Below are positions 43,506 to 56,800 of a stretch of 64,000 nt of DNA, one piece after another (positions within the stretch are counted from its first letter, which is position 1; each line of letters opens with the position of its first letter). Made by a program: the position numbers and the translations under genes. The stretch is from Xiphophorus maculatus (taxonomy: Eukaryota; Chordata; Actinopteri; Cyprinodontiformes; Poeciliidae). The notes beneath the pieces are model-generated. The model ran no database searches, had not been told where the DNA came from, and worked only from the letters and a program-made list of their open reading frames with translations. The stretch lies in the NCBI RefSeq assembly GCF_002775205.1, contig NC_036456.1, positions 22,006,968 to 22,070,967 of the forward strand. Direction: 5' to 3'.

Positions 43506-44579
43506 CCTCCCTGTCCGTCACTTTTATCATTTGTCGGCTCAAACGACAGCTTCAGCGGCGCCTGAGCTTAATTTTACATGACTACAAACACTCCGAGTTT
43601 CCGTGGCAGGTTTTAAGAGGCTCTTAGACTCGGCGTGCGTCCTCTCTTCCCGTCCTCCCAGTCCCCTGTCCCGCCCCGCCATATCTGTGCCACTGACGGA
43701 GCTGCAGGCTGCCTCTTTGTAGCGACGCCAACTTGGCTCCGATTCAGTCACTGCGGTGGGAAAAGTGTGTGTTTAAAGACGAGGTGTGTGTGCTGTCACA
43801 GGTACAACTGGAGCAGCAGGCAGGGAGGAATCCGAGACGGAAAATAAAGTTTTTGAAGTAATAATAAAAACCCCAGGGCGGACGATCATCAGGGAGATCC
43901 AAAACTAAAACAGGACGCTGGCACCTCTGAGTTATTCCTTTTGTTCTCGGCTTTGTTTTGGCGCTCCAGATTTAATTTGACTCTTTTATTAATGACCAAG
44001 AAGTTTGAACGTGGAAATCGAGGGATGCTGAAAAGAAAACTCTTCTCGACTTTTAATCCTGTTAGCGTTTAACAGAGGATTAAAGACTGTCATCCTCATC
44101 GCTGCTGCAGTTCTAAAGAATAATTTTCACATTAAACATCACTTCATGCAAGAAAGGAACAAAAATTGCAGGACAGCTGATTTTTGACACGGGACGCTGA
44201 AACTATCTGGTAATTATTTAGTAAAAAGGCTCAAATCCATTAAACTTTAACCCAAAATGTGGAATAATCCAACCTTTAATCTGTGAACGGAGCTCTGGTT
44301 ATTTCTATCAAACTATTTCAGCAATTTTATTTTGTATTTTCACTGTAAGCCTCCAAAAAATGACGTGACAGTATGACGTGTTCATGCACATTTTGAAGTA
44401 TTGCCATAGAAAAAGTTGATGGGAAAATTTGAAAAAAATGTTTTTACGCTCAAAAGATGGAAACATTTTCTGAAGAAGTTCTGATGAAGTTCTGCTCCGT
44501 CCACTGGTTGGTTTGTGCCTTACCAGAGGCAAGAAACATGGAAAAAGGTCAAAGTTCAAACCTGCAGCTTACAGAGTAT

Positions 44580-44740
44580 TAGGGCAGAACTAAGAACACA
44601 ACAAAAAATAAAATTACAGGAATAAACTCATCTGAGAATAAAGTCGTAATGTTTTGACAATAGTCAGTTTTAGAATAAAGTCAATAAAACAAGAATAAAG
44701 TTGTAATATTTATGACTTTTTTCTCATTTTTTTCTCTTAT
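44580..44740. repeat. aataaagtc repeat cluster 1
   Basis: Repeated agaataaagtcgtaat-type words; the same pattern recurs at 45505-45640, 62515-62600 and 63430-63600. Low-complexity repeat of a type common in fish. Confidence 0.5.
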
Positions 44741-46254
44741 TTTCTCAGTGTGACCCTAACACTCCGTCTACCAGCTCGGACAGTTTTTGTCACAAAACCA
44801 AAAACTTTGAGCAGAATCAGGATTTGAGTCCAAATAAACTGAAATGTTTCCCAGATGTTTCTGTGTTGGTTTCAGACCTAAATCCTGTAGAAAACCTTAA
44901 AGCTGAGCAGAATAAACGTCGCCTTTCAGCGGCGACTCGAGTTAATTACGTCTGCTGAGGCTTAATGGAGGCCGGATGGAGGAGCAAAGGGCCGTTTCTG
45001 TAGGTGGAGGAGTGTCACTGCTGCTCCTTTCTCCTGTCAGTTTGGCGTTTCAGAGGAGGACGTGACCGGATGTTGATGTAAATCTCTGCGTCTCCACATA
45101 AAGGCTGCGTGTTGCTGCAGCAGCAGCAGGCGGAGCTGGAATGTGTCTTTTAGTGTCACTGCGAGCCGCAGCGCCGCTTTGTTTCAGGATTATCCCTCGG
45201 CAGGATCCAGGCGGCGTTCAGGAGGAGGCTGCTGCCTCATCACGAATTAAAAGCTAATCTGCTGCTGCAGCGGGCGGCTTGATGGGAGTGAATGCTTCCT
45301 GCTGAACCAGCAAATCTTCTCCGGGGAAAGAAGAAACCAGCAGGCGTCCCTGAGGGACTCCAAGGAACGACAGGAGAGTCAACAGCTCAGAGGGCAAGCG
45401 GCGCCCGCAGGCACAGAGCTGCAGAGGAACGACCAGAAAAACGTCCAACGAATTTTCACTTTAGGAACCAGCTTTGATCTTTATGACTGAGGTTTAGGGC
45501 CACAGGAGAAAAAATAAAACTACGAGAATAAAATGGTTTGAGAATAAAGTCGAAATATTACAAGAATAAAGTGAGAACAATGCTGGAATAATGAGAATAA
45601 AGTTATAATATTAAGAGATTAAAGTCTAAATAACAGGCTCAGTTTATCTGCATGTTGTGATTTAAGGCCAAATTGTTAAAAATCCAAAGAGTTAAAAACT
45701 ACAGGTGTTTCCCCAACATGTGGACTCACTTCATTAACTGGTTGAACTTGGAACCAGTTTAAACTGGTTAAGCTGGTTGACCAGGTCGCCCAGTACGAAG
45801 GAAAGGTCCAGGTCTGACCTGAACCCGGTGCTGACCGACCAGGTTGTCTCTCATCAGCTGCTTCTTGTGACTTTTCATCATCTGAAGTTGAGGTTTTTCA
45901 GTTTCATTAAATGTTCAGGTGAGTGAAGGAGAAACGTTCAAGAAGCTCCAGAGGAGGAAACTGGTTTCCAGCTGAGTCAGCACCGCTGTGCGTGTCCCTC
46001 AGCAGCTCCCGTCTCTTCCTCTGATGAGACGTCCTGGCCTGGAGCAGAGAGAGCGACGGGACTTTCCTGTCGTGAACAGATCAACCAGCAGCTGCTTGGG
46101 GCTTCGCTCACGTCTGTGTGCTGACTCAGCAGAATCAAACACTTTGACTTCAGTCAAAAGTAACTTCTGATCAGGTGATTTGGTGTTTCCACAGGGAGCA
46201 CCTGGGGACAGGGAACGCTTCACATGGATCTTCTTCTTCTCTGATGAAGCTTTA

Positions 46255-46830
46255 ACAGGAGCCCTGTTCAGTCCGGTTCAGTTCGACTCCAGTCCGCTTG
46301 TATAGAAAGTCCGGTTCGTTTGGAAAGGTGTGGATGCATAAAAACAAAAAGTGAACTCTGGTCCGTCTGGGTCCAATTGAACTATAGTTTGCTTCAAATG
46401 CAAATGTGAACTTGAAGCGAACTGAAGCCTCCAGGAAGTGAACTACAGTGCAGGGCATTCTGGGTAAATACAACCCAAACAAACATGCTAGCCTAGCGCT
46501 AGCAGGAGAAATGGCTCATGGTCAGTTAGGAAAGACAAAACAAAAATCCTCCAAACGTTAAAATCTGACGCCACCCCACTTTTATTTACATTTGATGAAG
46601 AAGGAAGTTGTGCTCAGCGTCTTCTTCAGAGGTTTTTGTGTTGTTTCCTTCAGTGGTTCATTGTGCAGCGCCCCCACAGGCCAGGAGGGGAACAGGTTGC
46701 TCAAAAGGTTTGGTTGGTTTGACTCGGAGCAGCGAGAAAGAGAAATGAAACGCCATCTCCAGCAGATTGAGATGTAACAGGTTGTAACTCTGGTGTCCAG
46801 TGGAACCGAGTCCATTGAACCAAAACAAAC
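46255..46830. repeat. Dispersed repeat family B, copy 2
   Basis: Same orientation and block order as 8917-9413 (see that entry), somewhat longer at its left end. Non-coding. Confidence 0.55.
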
Positions 46831-47833
46831 CACTCACATAACCACCACATAGCATACTGCAGGGCAATTATGAATTATGATCCAGACTCGGCTAATTATC
46901 ATATTTTAGACACAATAACAGATAACTAGATTGATCATGTTGAGGAACGTTTTACAAACATCCGACTCCAGGAGTTTCCCTGATTTTAAACCGTTTATTT
47001 CACAAAAATGGCCGACTCAACCTCTGAGGCGGTTTACATGCAGAAGGTGGGCGTGGCTTCTGGGCGAAAATCTGCTTTCTATTTATCATATGAAGTCTGA
47101 GAATTGATCAAGCTAAATAAAGTTTGGGCTCTAGGGGGCGCTAACAACAAACTAAATGTCCCAAAAGCACAAAGCTTTGTGTGTTGAGCTTTTCTAACAT
47201 ATTTTTATGGTCTAACAAATAAAAATCATGACTAATAAAACTGATTATGGGTTTGGATCCCTTTATAAACTTACAGCTTCTTTTCTCCATTCTGGTCATT
47301 TTTCTGTTTTTTTAGGAGAATTTCATTTTTCTTGACTTTATTTATTTTATCTCTTTTCTCCTTCTTATCTCCGCAGGTTTAAAAACCCAACAACTGCTTC
47401 CTTCTCGAATATTTTTTTCTCTTTTTCCTTTTTTTCTTATTGTTTTGTGTATTTCTGACTTTGTGGGGACATTTTGACCGTTTCCTCTGTTTTATTCGTC
47501 AGTTTTCTTTCTCCCCAAGAATTTGCCTTCTTTTCCTTTTTTACCCACTTTTTCCTTCTCATTTTGAATTAGGGATTCATTTGTGTCCCTCTTTGTCGTC
47601 TGTTGATAAAAAATTGCATGAAGTTAGACTGACATTTAAATAACAGAAAGAGATCAGAGTAAAATGTCCTGTTTGGTTTTTCTGAGACATTTGAAGCAGG
47701 AACCTCCACAGGTCAGCAGCTCAGCTGATTAAAACTTCCTGAAGATGAAACTTCCAGGTTGATCCGACTTCTCATCTTTGAAACATCCCAGGACTGAAAC
47801 CAGGAGCGAGTTTTTGTTTCAGCGTGCTTCAGA

Positions 47834-50800
47834 TCAGAACTGACGGGTCACGTCTTCCTTACAGATCGGCTTCTCAGAGAAACCAGATAGAGGAAGAAAG
47901 TCGCGTTTCTCCTCATCGCCCTCCGGTCCAGGAAGAGCGTCCACCTCAAACAGAAACACCGACAGATTCTGACTCTTTAGAAACTGACCGGACAATAAAA
48001 GTGCATAAATACGAGACATGAATGAAGATTTCTGTTTTTACAATTTATGTTAAACTGGTGTTATGTTGTTGTTTAGACTGTCCAGGTGAGCATGTTTAGG
48101 ATAGTAAAACCCTCTGGATGTGTTTGACGTGGGAAAAAAAGAGAAATAAACAAATTAAAACAAATCTAAAACTGTGATGTTCATTTGAGCAGAAATTAGT
48201 GAAAATTGTTCCAATAAGCCAAAAAATCAAATTCTAAGAAGTTAATCTAAAAGTGGTTAAAGTTGATCAACCTGATTAAAAATAAATTGTTGTGGAGAAA
48301 AACTCTGGGAAAACGGGACAGTTATCAGCTCACTGGTTTGTTACTCAGATCTGAAACCTGCCTCTAAAATTTTATTTTTCTTTTTTCTGGACTCTAGTCA
48401 GTGATGCGTCTGTAAGCCATAATGGGAAGCAATGCGACTTCCTGTTGCCTGAACTCACAATTTTACCTGTTTAAATAAGTAAAAATATAAAAACAAAGAT
48501 AAAAAAAAGAAGAAATAGCTCCTAAAACTTCAGAAGTTCGAAGGTGATGTCTTACGGGAATGAAGGCCAGGTTTTCGCGGAGGCAGGCGTCCTGCAGCTC
48601 GCCGCGCAGCGCGGTCACATGACTGTGGTGGGCGGAGACTTCCTGCTCCAGCCAGTCCATCCGGGAGCAGCAGGCCTGGTGGAGCTGAGAGACGACGGAC
48701 AGGAAGCTCTGCAGACATAAAACATAAAGAACAGCACAAAGTATTTACATTTTTATAACCAAGTTTTAACAAAAGGTTCATCTAGAGAGTTTTACTGAAA
48801 ATCCAACTCATATTCTTTTAAAACTTGGCTAAATACAGCAAATGTTCGGAACCAAAGAGGCCCAAATCCTGTTCTTATTACAGAAAATAGATTTATTCAA
48901 TCGAGCCCAAAAGAAACTGAAAACTAAACGTCTTTATTTTAATATATCAAACGTGTAAAATCTACTACGCCGCAGCAGTACAGTACAATGCCATATATGT
49001 TTGGATTCTGGCAAAAAACAGAGAAATCTCAGAAAATCTCTAGAAAAAAATCTTTTTAGATTAATGTCAGAAATTTTCTACAAAGGAACTTGGACATTTC
49101 TGAATTTCGAATTCAAAAATTTTCTTTAGAATTATTTTCTAGAAGTATCTAGAAAATAATTTCTGAGTTTTTGGCAGAAATGTGAACCTTTAGTTTCTGT
49201 CTCCAGGCTCTGATACGACATGGTAAAAATCTCTCAGGTTTTGGCTCGGCTGTAGATATCTAGAAACTTTATTTGGTAGTTTTTACGTTGCTACCTGACA
49301 CGCTGCCACCTCAGGAGCTGCCATCAGGTGTTTCTCTTCGCTCATATTCAGGTAGTCCAGGGTGAACAGCAGGGGGCGCCGCTGAGTTGGGGCAGAGTGC
49401 TGCGACTGGGCGAGACTCTCTCTGACCTGGCAGAGCGGAGGAGGAGTGTGTTAGCGGCCGGTCGGTCCAGGAAGTGTGTGAAGGTTTGGCTCTGCTCACC
49501 TGCTTACAGCTCGACTCTGCAGCCTTCAGGCAGAGAATCACGAACTGCTGCCGCCTGAAAAACATCAGAAAATTCCCTTTGGTTGAACCGACGGTGAGAA
49601 TCTGCTTGTTTTCCACAGTGATTCTCCAAAACTATCACAGATGAGAATGTTTTTCCCTGATGGTCGAGTCGGGATGTCTCTCAGGTTTCTGCCTGTTAAA
49701 ACCCATTTGTTCCTTCCCACCGGCGCCTCATGCTTGCTCAGGAGAAATTGATCCAAGTCCACCAGCTGGCATAATAACCAAAATCAGACTCTGTTGCATT
49801 TCATTTGGCATCAGAATGAAATCATTTAATCTAAATGAGTCAATCATGTTGCTGCAATTTGGTTTATTTTTTACTACTTTATAATAAAAATCTATTTTAC
49901 CCTTTTATTTTATTTTAAAAGTTTCATTAAGGGAACATTTTGGTGTTAAACTGGCTGTGTTATAATCAGATCTCTGCATGTTTATTAATGCGACGTCTGC
50001 ATTTCTAACTTCGTTTTGAACCAGATCCTGTTGAAATGTAACTTTATATTTAGTTCATTTAAAGACCTGAGAGGTTTTCATCCGTCCTCAGCCTCTCCTG
50101 CGTTACCTGACCGCGTCCCTCAGCTGCTCCTCGGCTCCCTGCAGTTGCTGCTCCAGCTGCCTCTTCTCCTTCTGAACGCCCGCCAGCTGCTTACCCAGAA
50201 TTCTCAGGGAGCTTTCTTTACGGCTCAGCTGATGGAGAGAGATGAGGCGACATTTAAAGCAGAAACGCTGACAGCTTCCTGAAGGTGGCGCTCTCTGATC
50301 TCTGATCTAACGAAGCTTCGAACTCAGCGGTTTCTGTCAGAAACATGTTGTTGTTGTGAATCCTCGTTAGTGGAAGTTCTAGTCATGGCTGCAACGTTCT
50401 TTAAATTGATGTTTCTACCAGGAACGTCAAACATCAAAGGGTGACATTGCAGATAAAAATAAAATAAATTCTCCACTGGAGCTGAAGAACACGGTAACGA
50501 AGCAAACTGCCATCAGTGCCAAAAGAAACATGGCAGACAAATATCACATACAGCAGAAAATCTACGATACAAAACCAGATATTCCTCACATAGTTGCTAC
50601 GATCAGAGAACAAACAGCTGAAGCAGAGCTGCTTGTGAAAAAGTCTAGCACATAGTTACATAGCGCTGCTTCACATGATTGAAAAATGCAGATGTTTATT
50701 TATTCTATAATTCCCACCCAACCCCGTTCCCTTACACTCAGACCTGTGAACACGTTTCTTCATAAACGCGTCAAACAAAAAAACCCTAAATAGTAAAAAT

Positions 50801-53800
50801 ACTCTGAAAAGTTAATTTATTCCAAAAGTTACTGCTGATCTCTGAAACTACCCAAGATGTTAGGAGCTACCTGTCTGGTTCTCTACCCGTCTGGTTCTCC
50901 ACCTGTCTGGTTCTTTACTTGTTCTGTTCTCCACCCGTCTGGTTCTCCACCCGTCTGGTTCTCTACCCGTCTGGTTCTCTAACTGTCTGGTTCTCTAACT
51001 GTCTGGTTCTCTACCTATCTGGTTCTCCACCCGTCTGGTTCTCTACCCGTCTGGTTCTCCACCTGTTCTGTTCTCTACCTGTTTGCTGTGGGTCAGTGTG
51101 TGCTGTTCTGAGGCCAGCTTGTCGACCCGTTGCTGCAGCAGCTGCAGCTGCCTGCTCTGCTCCTGGATCAGCTCCTGCGCCTCCTGCTCTCGGTTCAGAG
51201 AGAGCCTCAGCTCCTCGCAGGCCGTCTGGAATCGCTCCGTCGGAACCTGAACACAGAAACACAACGTCAGACACAGCGGCTGTCTGAACAGAACCCAGTC
51301 CTCCTCCAAACTCACCATCAGAACCAGCTCCGCCCGCTCCTGCTGCAGCCCTTTCTTCAGGTTGGACACCTCCAGCCGCAGGCTCCGCCTCTCCACCTCG
51401 GCGGCGTGCAGCCGTTGGCTGAAGAGCAGGAAGTGCTGCTGGAGGCCGGAGATGAGAGTCTGGCAGGGGGGACATGAGGTCAGCAGAGGGAGAGGTTCTG
51501 CAGAACCAAGATCCAAACCTCTACCTCTACCTTCAGGGAGGAGCGCTCTGCGATCCGCTCAGCCGAACCGGAGGAAACACTGCGAGCTGATTGGTCCAGC
51601 AGCTGGTCCAGGAGGCGGGAGAACCCGGAGCGAGCGGCGGCCATTACATGAGCGGGAGAGGAGTCTGGAGAGAGAGGCGGGTTCTGAGTGGAGCTGCTGA
51701 TTGGACGAAGGCTCACATAAACAGATTGGTTACCTGAGTCAGCCAGCGCCCCCTGCAGGTCGACCATGGAGGACAGAATGATGGCGGAGAGGCTTTTAGA
51801 GCGAAGCCAGCGAGAAAAAACTCTTTCAGGAACTTCAGCTCCTGTCAAACAATAAAAACTGCTTGTGATAAAGAATGAAACATTTATAAAAAAATATATT
51901 GTTACAGATAAATTGTCCCAGAAATTATTGCAATAAATGATAATATTGTTGTTTTGAAACAATTTTCAACTAATATAATGATAATAATGGAATAATAATA
52001 CAAGAACACAAACTAAAAGATCAATAACCTTTAAATCCTAATTAAACACTGAAACTGAGAGACATTTTAAACAGAAACTAAAATTAAAATGAATTATGAC
52101 GTCTGTAAACAAAATGTCTAGTAGATACCAAAACACCAGACGGAAAACTTTTATCATCCAGATAGAAAAGAGAAAAACATTAAATCACACAAATAGAAAT
52201 TATTGATTTTGTTCATGATGCAGTTAATTGATTTATTGCTTATTGCCACAAGTCTAACTATAAGTAATAAGAACTAAACAATATTTTACTAATAATGACT
52301 AACAAAAAACAGCAAACATATGTAAAAACTAACTGAATCAGACAATCTAAAGGTCATAATGAAATAAAACTAAACTCTAATGAGAAACCCAGAAGATTCA
52401 CAGCCTGCGAGGTGAACTGACCCTTCTGGGCTGCCGTACGCGGCGCTGCACACACGCAGACGCTGCCGCCGCTCCTCTCCAGCCGCAGCACCACCTCCGT
52501 CTCCTTCCTCAGAGCCGTCCACCGGTTCACCGCCATCACGGCGCCCGCGCCGCTCCTCCACCTCCTCCTCGCCCTCCTTCCTCGCTCCTCCTCTTCCTCC
52601 TCCTCCGTCCGCTCGCCGCCCAGCGCGTCCGCCAGCTTCCGGACCTCCAGCTCCAGCCGCTCCCGCTCGGCCAGCCGCCGGCCCAGGACCGCCTTCTGCT
52701 CGGACAGGGAGCGCACGCAGCCGCGGGCGTGCCTCAGGGCGCCCGCCAGCAGGCCGCAGGCCGCCGACAAGGACAACGACTCCCGCCAGCTCCGGGAGAG
52801 GTCAGAGGTCAGCGAGGAGCAGCGGCGCTCCAGGGAGGAGACGCGGGCGTCGCACTGAGAGCGACACATCTACAGGAGACGACCAACAAGAGATTTATGA
52901 TCAAATCAATAATCAAAATAATCTCCAATTTGATCAGAATGTATCAGCTGAAGCTTCAAATCAGATGATTTTATTACTTTTATTGTTGTAGCTTCTAATT
53001 GATTTAATTATTTTCTAATTTGTCCTTAAATGTCAAGAAAACACAAATAAAATGTGTTATTATGAAAACATGACGTAATGGTGGGCATTTATTGTTAGGA
53101 ATTTCATATTGTGATCACAATAATCAATAATCAATTAATCGTATGATAAACTGAAACAAGCTCAATAATTTCCATTTGCATGATTTAATGTTTTGCTCTT
53201 TCTACCAAAAACTGGATGAGAAACGTTTTCAGTCTGGATATTTATTATCAGATTATCTGTTTTCTCCAGAAACTTCATCATTTATTCTATTCGTTGTTTT
53301 TACTGATTTTAGATATTTAAAATGTCTTCCAGTTCCAGTGTTACATATTCATTAGAATCTAAAGTTTATTGATCTTTGAAAATGTATTTCTGCATTATTA
53401 TCACCATTATGTTACTTGACTCAAAACAACAATATGATTGTTTATCTCAATAAGTTCTGGGACAATTTATCGCACAGCAAAATGTGTTATTATGACAGAA
53501 CTAATAATGATAATTTAGATTCAGACGTTTAATTTGATGTAAGGTCAGAGGTCACGACTCAGACTGGGGGAGTTCTAAGACAAGTTCTACTGCTGACCCA
53601 GAAATACGTAAAAAATAATTATGTTTAAAACCTGAAAACTGCCGATTGTCTAGTGCAAATATCTTAAAATAAGACAAAACTACAGTAACTCACAAGGAAC
53701 ATTTCAGCAACATTTAGGAGAATATTTTCAATAAATAATTCTTGATAAAAAAGAAACAGCTTGGCTGATTATTTCACTTATGGGAAAAATGTTCTTTTGG

Positions 53801-56800
53801 TTCTTTTTATCAATATTTCAGAATTATTTATTGAAACAAACTCCTATAGCTTGTATTTTTGTTGAACTTTGGGATTTAAGCTGCAGTTTTTATCATGTGA
53901 CTCCTGGGTTTTTGGCTAGCTAACGTTAGCGGCTTAATTAGCAATGTCAAATTAAACAACAAACCGCAGAGAAATGATGACGGAATGAAGCCAGAGAGTT
54001 TCTCAGAATGAAAAAAGATTCAACTAAATGTTTGGTTGTACAACGGTTACATTTATCTAGGTTACATTTAAGACTTCCTGGAGACCAAAATTTCAACAAT
54101 GACACCTTCCAGAAATCCGGCGTTAGCAAAAAGAAATATCAACTTTCTTCCATCAATCAGATTTTTTGGGCTGAAATAATTTTCAGATGAACAATTTCTG
54201 CTCCTGTTTTATCGTTTTTTCATAGAGGAATAAAATGAAAACGTCGCTGCAGGGAGAATCAGCTGACTTCACATCAGCTTCATCACACCTCCTGTGTGTG
54301 TGTGCGTGTGTGCGTGGGCGTGTGTGTGTGGGGGTGTGTGTGGGTGTGTGTTACCTGCAGCTGGTTCTGCAGCTGGTTGACGGTGTGTGTGTGCTGCTGG
54401 CTCCATGTCTCCTCTCTCCTCTTCATGTTTTCCTGCAGGCTAGACAACACACACTCCTGGCTGCGCTTCAGCTCACGCACACACACACTCTTCTTGTCAC
54501 ACACACTCTGCAGGTGAGCGATCTGCACAGAGAAGAAGAAACCAAACTGTTGTGCTGAAACGGTGAAATGATGAAAAGAAGCAGAAGAGAAAAAAACAGC
54601 AATTTTCCTCCGTTTTGTCTGGAATCTGATATTTTACTGCAGCAGAAACTTTCCAGCTTCACCTTGTCCTTGGCCTGATGCAGGTCAGAGGTCATCTGCT
54701 CCACCTGCTCGCTGATGACATCACACAGCTCCCTCCAGGTGAAGTCTCCCAGAATGCTGTGGGGCGGCTGGATGAGGACGCAGCCGGTCAGCAGGCGCTG
54801 GTTCAGGTGGTGCAGGAAGGCCAGGCGGACCTGAACACACACAGGGAGTGAAAACGTATTCTGCACCGGGACAAGAGAGGAAAAGTATTCAACCCCCACA
54901 GAGTTCAAAGGTTCAGATCAGGCAGGTTTTAACTGGACCACACAAGAAAAAACTCACCAAAATAAAAGCACTTCACTTTAAATTATTTAGTGATTTTATA
55001 AATATTGATGAAAAAGTGCTTGTTCTATTGCAGATTATTTATCCTAAAACGCTGGAAAAATTATTTTTACAGATTAAATAATGTGCTAATATAACAAGTT
55101 CTTTTCCTGCAATATTAAAAATGTTGACTTAAAACAAACTCCTGTATCTTGCTGAAAAGTCACTTATTAGTTAGAAACCGTTCCTCTACAGGAAGTAGAA
55201 CCGTTCCTCTACAGGAAGTGGAATTGTTCCTCTACAGGAAGTAGAACCGTTCCTCTACAGGAAGTAGAAACTCAATCTACAGGAAGTGAAACCGTTCCTC
55301 TACAGGAAGTGGAATTGTTCCTCTACAGGAAGTAGAACCGTTCCTCTACAGGAAGTAGAACCGTTCCTCTACAGGAAGTAGAAACTCAATCTACAGGAAG
55401 TGAAACCGTTCCTCTACAGGAAGTAGAAACTCAATCTACAGGAAGTGGAATTGTTCCTCTACAGGAAGTGGAATTGTTCCTCTACAGGAAGTGAAACCGT
55501 TCCTCTACAGGAAGTGGAATTGTTCCTCTACAGGAAGTGAAACCGTTCCTCTACAGGAAGTAGAACCGTTCCTCTACAGGAAGTAGAAACTCAATCTACA
55601 GGAAGTGAAACCGTTCCTCTACAGGAAGTAGAAACTCAATCTACAGGAAGTGGAATTGTTCCTCTACAGGAAGTGGAATTGTTCCTCTACAGGAAGTGAA
55701 ACCGTTCCTCTACAGGAAGTGGAATTGTTCCTCTACAGGAAGTGAAACCGTTCCTCTACAGGAAGTGGAATTGTTCCTCTACAGGAAGTGGAACCGTTCC
55801 TCTACAGGAAGTGAAACCGTTCCTCTACAGGAAGTGGAACCGTTCCTCTACAGGAAGTGGAACCGTTCCTCTACAGGAAGTGAAAATCGTTCCTGAACAC
55901 TAAGTGAATCACCGCTGACTCCTTGCTGAACTCGTCTCTCATCTCCCGGATCTCCTTTCTGCTCTCCTCCTTCACTGTCTGTAGCTCCTCCTGCAGCGCC
56001 GCGTTCTGCATCGACCAATCAGAGACCTCGTCCTGCAGCTGGCCCAGCACCTGCTGCGCCTCCTGGTGGACAGGGAGAAAAGTTCATCTTTAGCCTAAAT
56101 GTTCATCGTCTCCCTGAAACTTTAAAATACGTCCAGATCAGTGAAGTTCAACCAAAATCCTTTAAATCAGGCTGAAAACTAATATTTATGTGATTTTAAT
56201 TCACATTTTGATTAAAAAACTGAGATAATAATAAAAATCTGTGGAATCTGTGGTATTAAAGTAATTAAACCCCGAGGGTTTGGACCCTGATCTGTCGCTC
56301 CAGAACCTCATTATGAGGTCCATTCAGAACCGACACCAGTCTTACACCAATTTGTTTCTGCTGGTCTGAGGTCAGCTGCTGGAGCAGCTGGTTCTCCTCG
56401 TGGAGCTTCTGGGTCGCCGCCAGCAGATCCTGGACCTGAAGGAGAAACGGAGATCAGGTTTCTGGGAGGAAGGCGGCGGGTTGCTCTGAGTGGACCCGTT
56501 CCCGACCTGGAGGGTGGTTTCCTCCAGTCTGTGCTGCTTGGTGCTCAGAGTGACCGCCAGCAGCTGCAGGACCTCAGCGGGACTCGGTTTCCCATCATGC
56601 TTTGCAGGTTGTGCTGTGTTTTGAGCCATGGTGCCGAGCAGGGCGATGATCTGCTGCAGGAAGCTGTGGAAGGCATCCTCTGCTTCAGAACGCTGCGCTG
56701 CTGCCTGAACACGGGAAAACATGGCCGCTTTAGAGCCAGGGGTTCCCAAAGTGGGGGTCGGGACCCCCAGGGAGGACGTGAGACACCAAGTACAGGGTCG

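Larger units (their letters stand above)
40300..47833. other. Intergenic region between bnc2-like and ccdc171
   Basis: No gene recognised. Holds a fold-back MITE (41770-42255), a repeat starting aaaggggcagtattat (42990-43210), a hAT-like fragment (near 43240-43300), an E-box tandem repeat (43420-43505), aataaagtc clusters (44580-44740 and 45505-45640) and dispersed repeat B copy 2 (46255-46830). The upstream part should contain the basonuclin promoter and 5' exons, but no start could be fixed. Confidence 0.45.

Noticed and set aside
55696-55896. Plus-strand frame of repeated TGSETVPLQEVE-like units
   Set aside because: Translation of the 22-bp intronic array, antisense to ccdc171.
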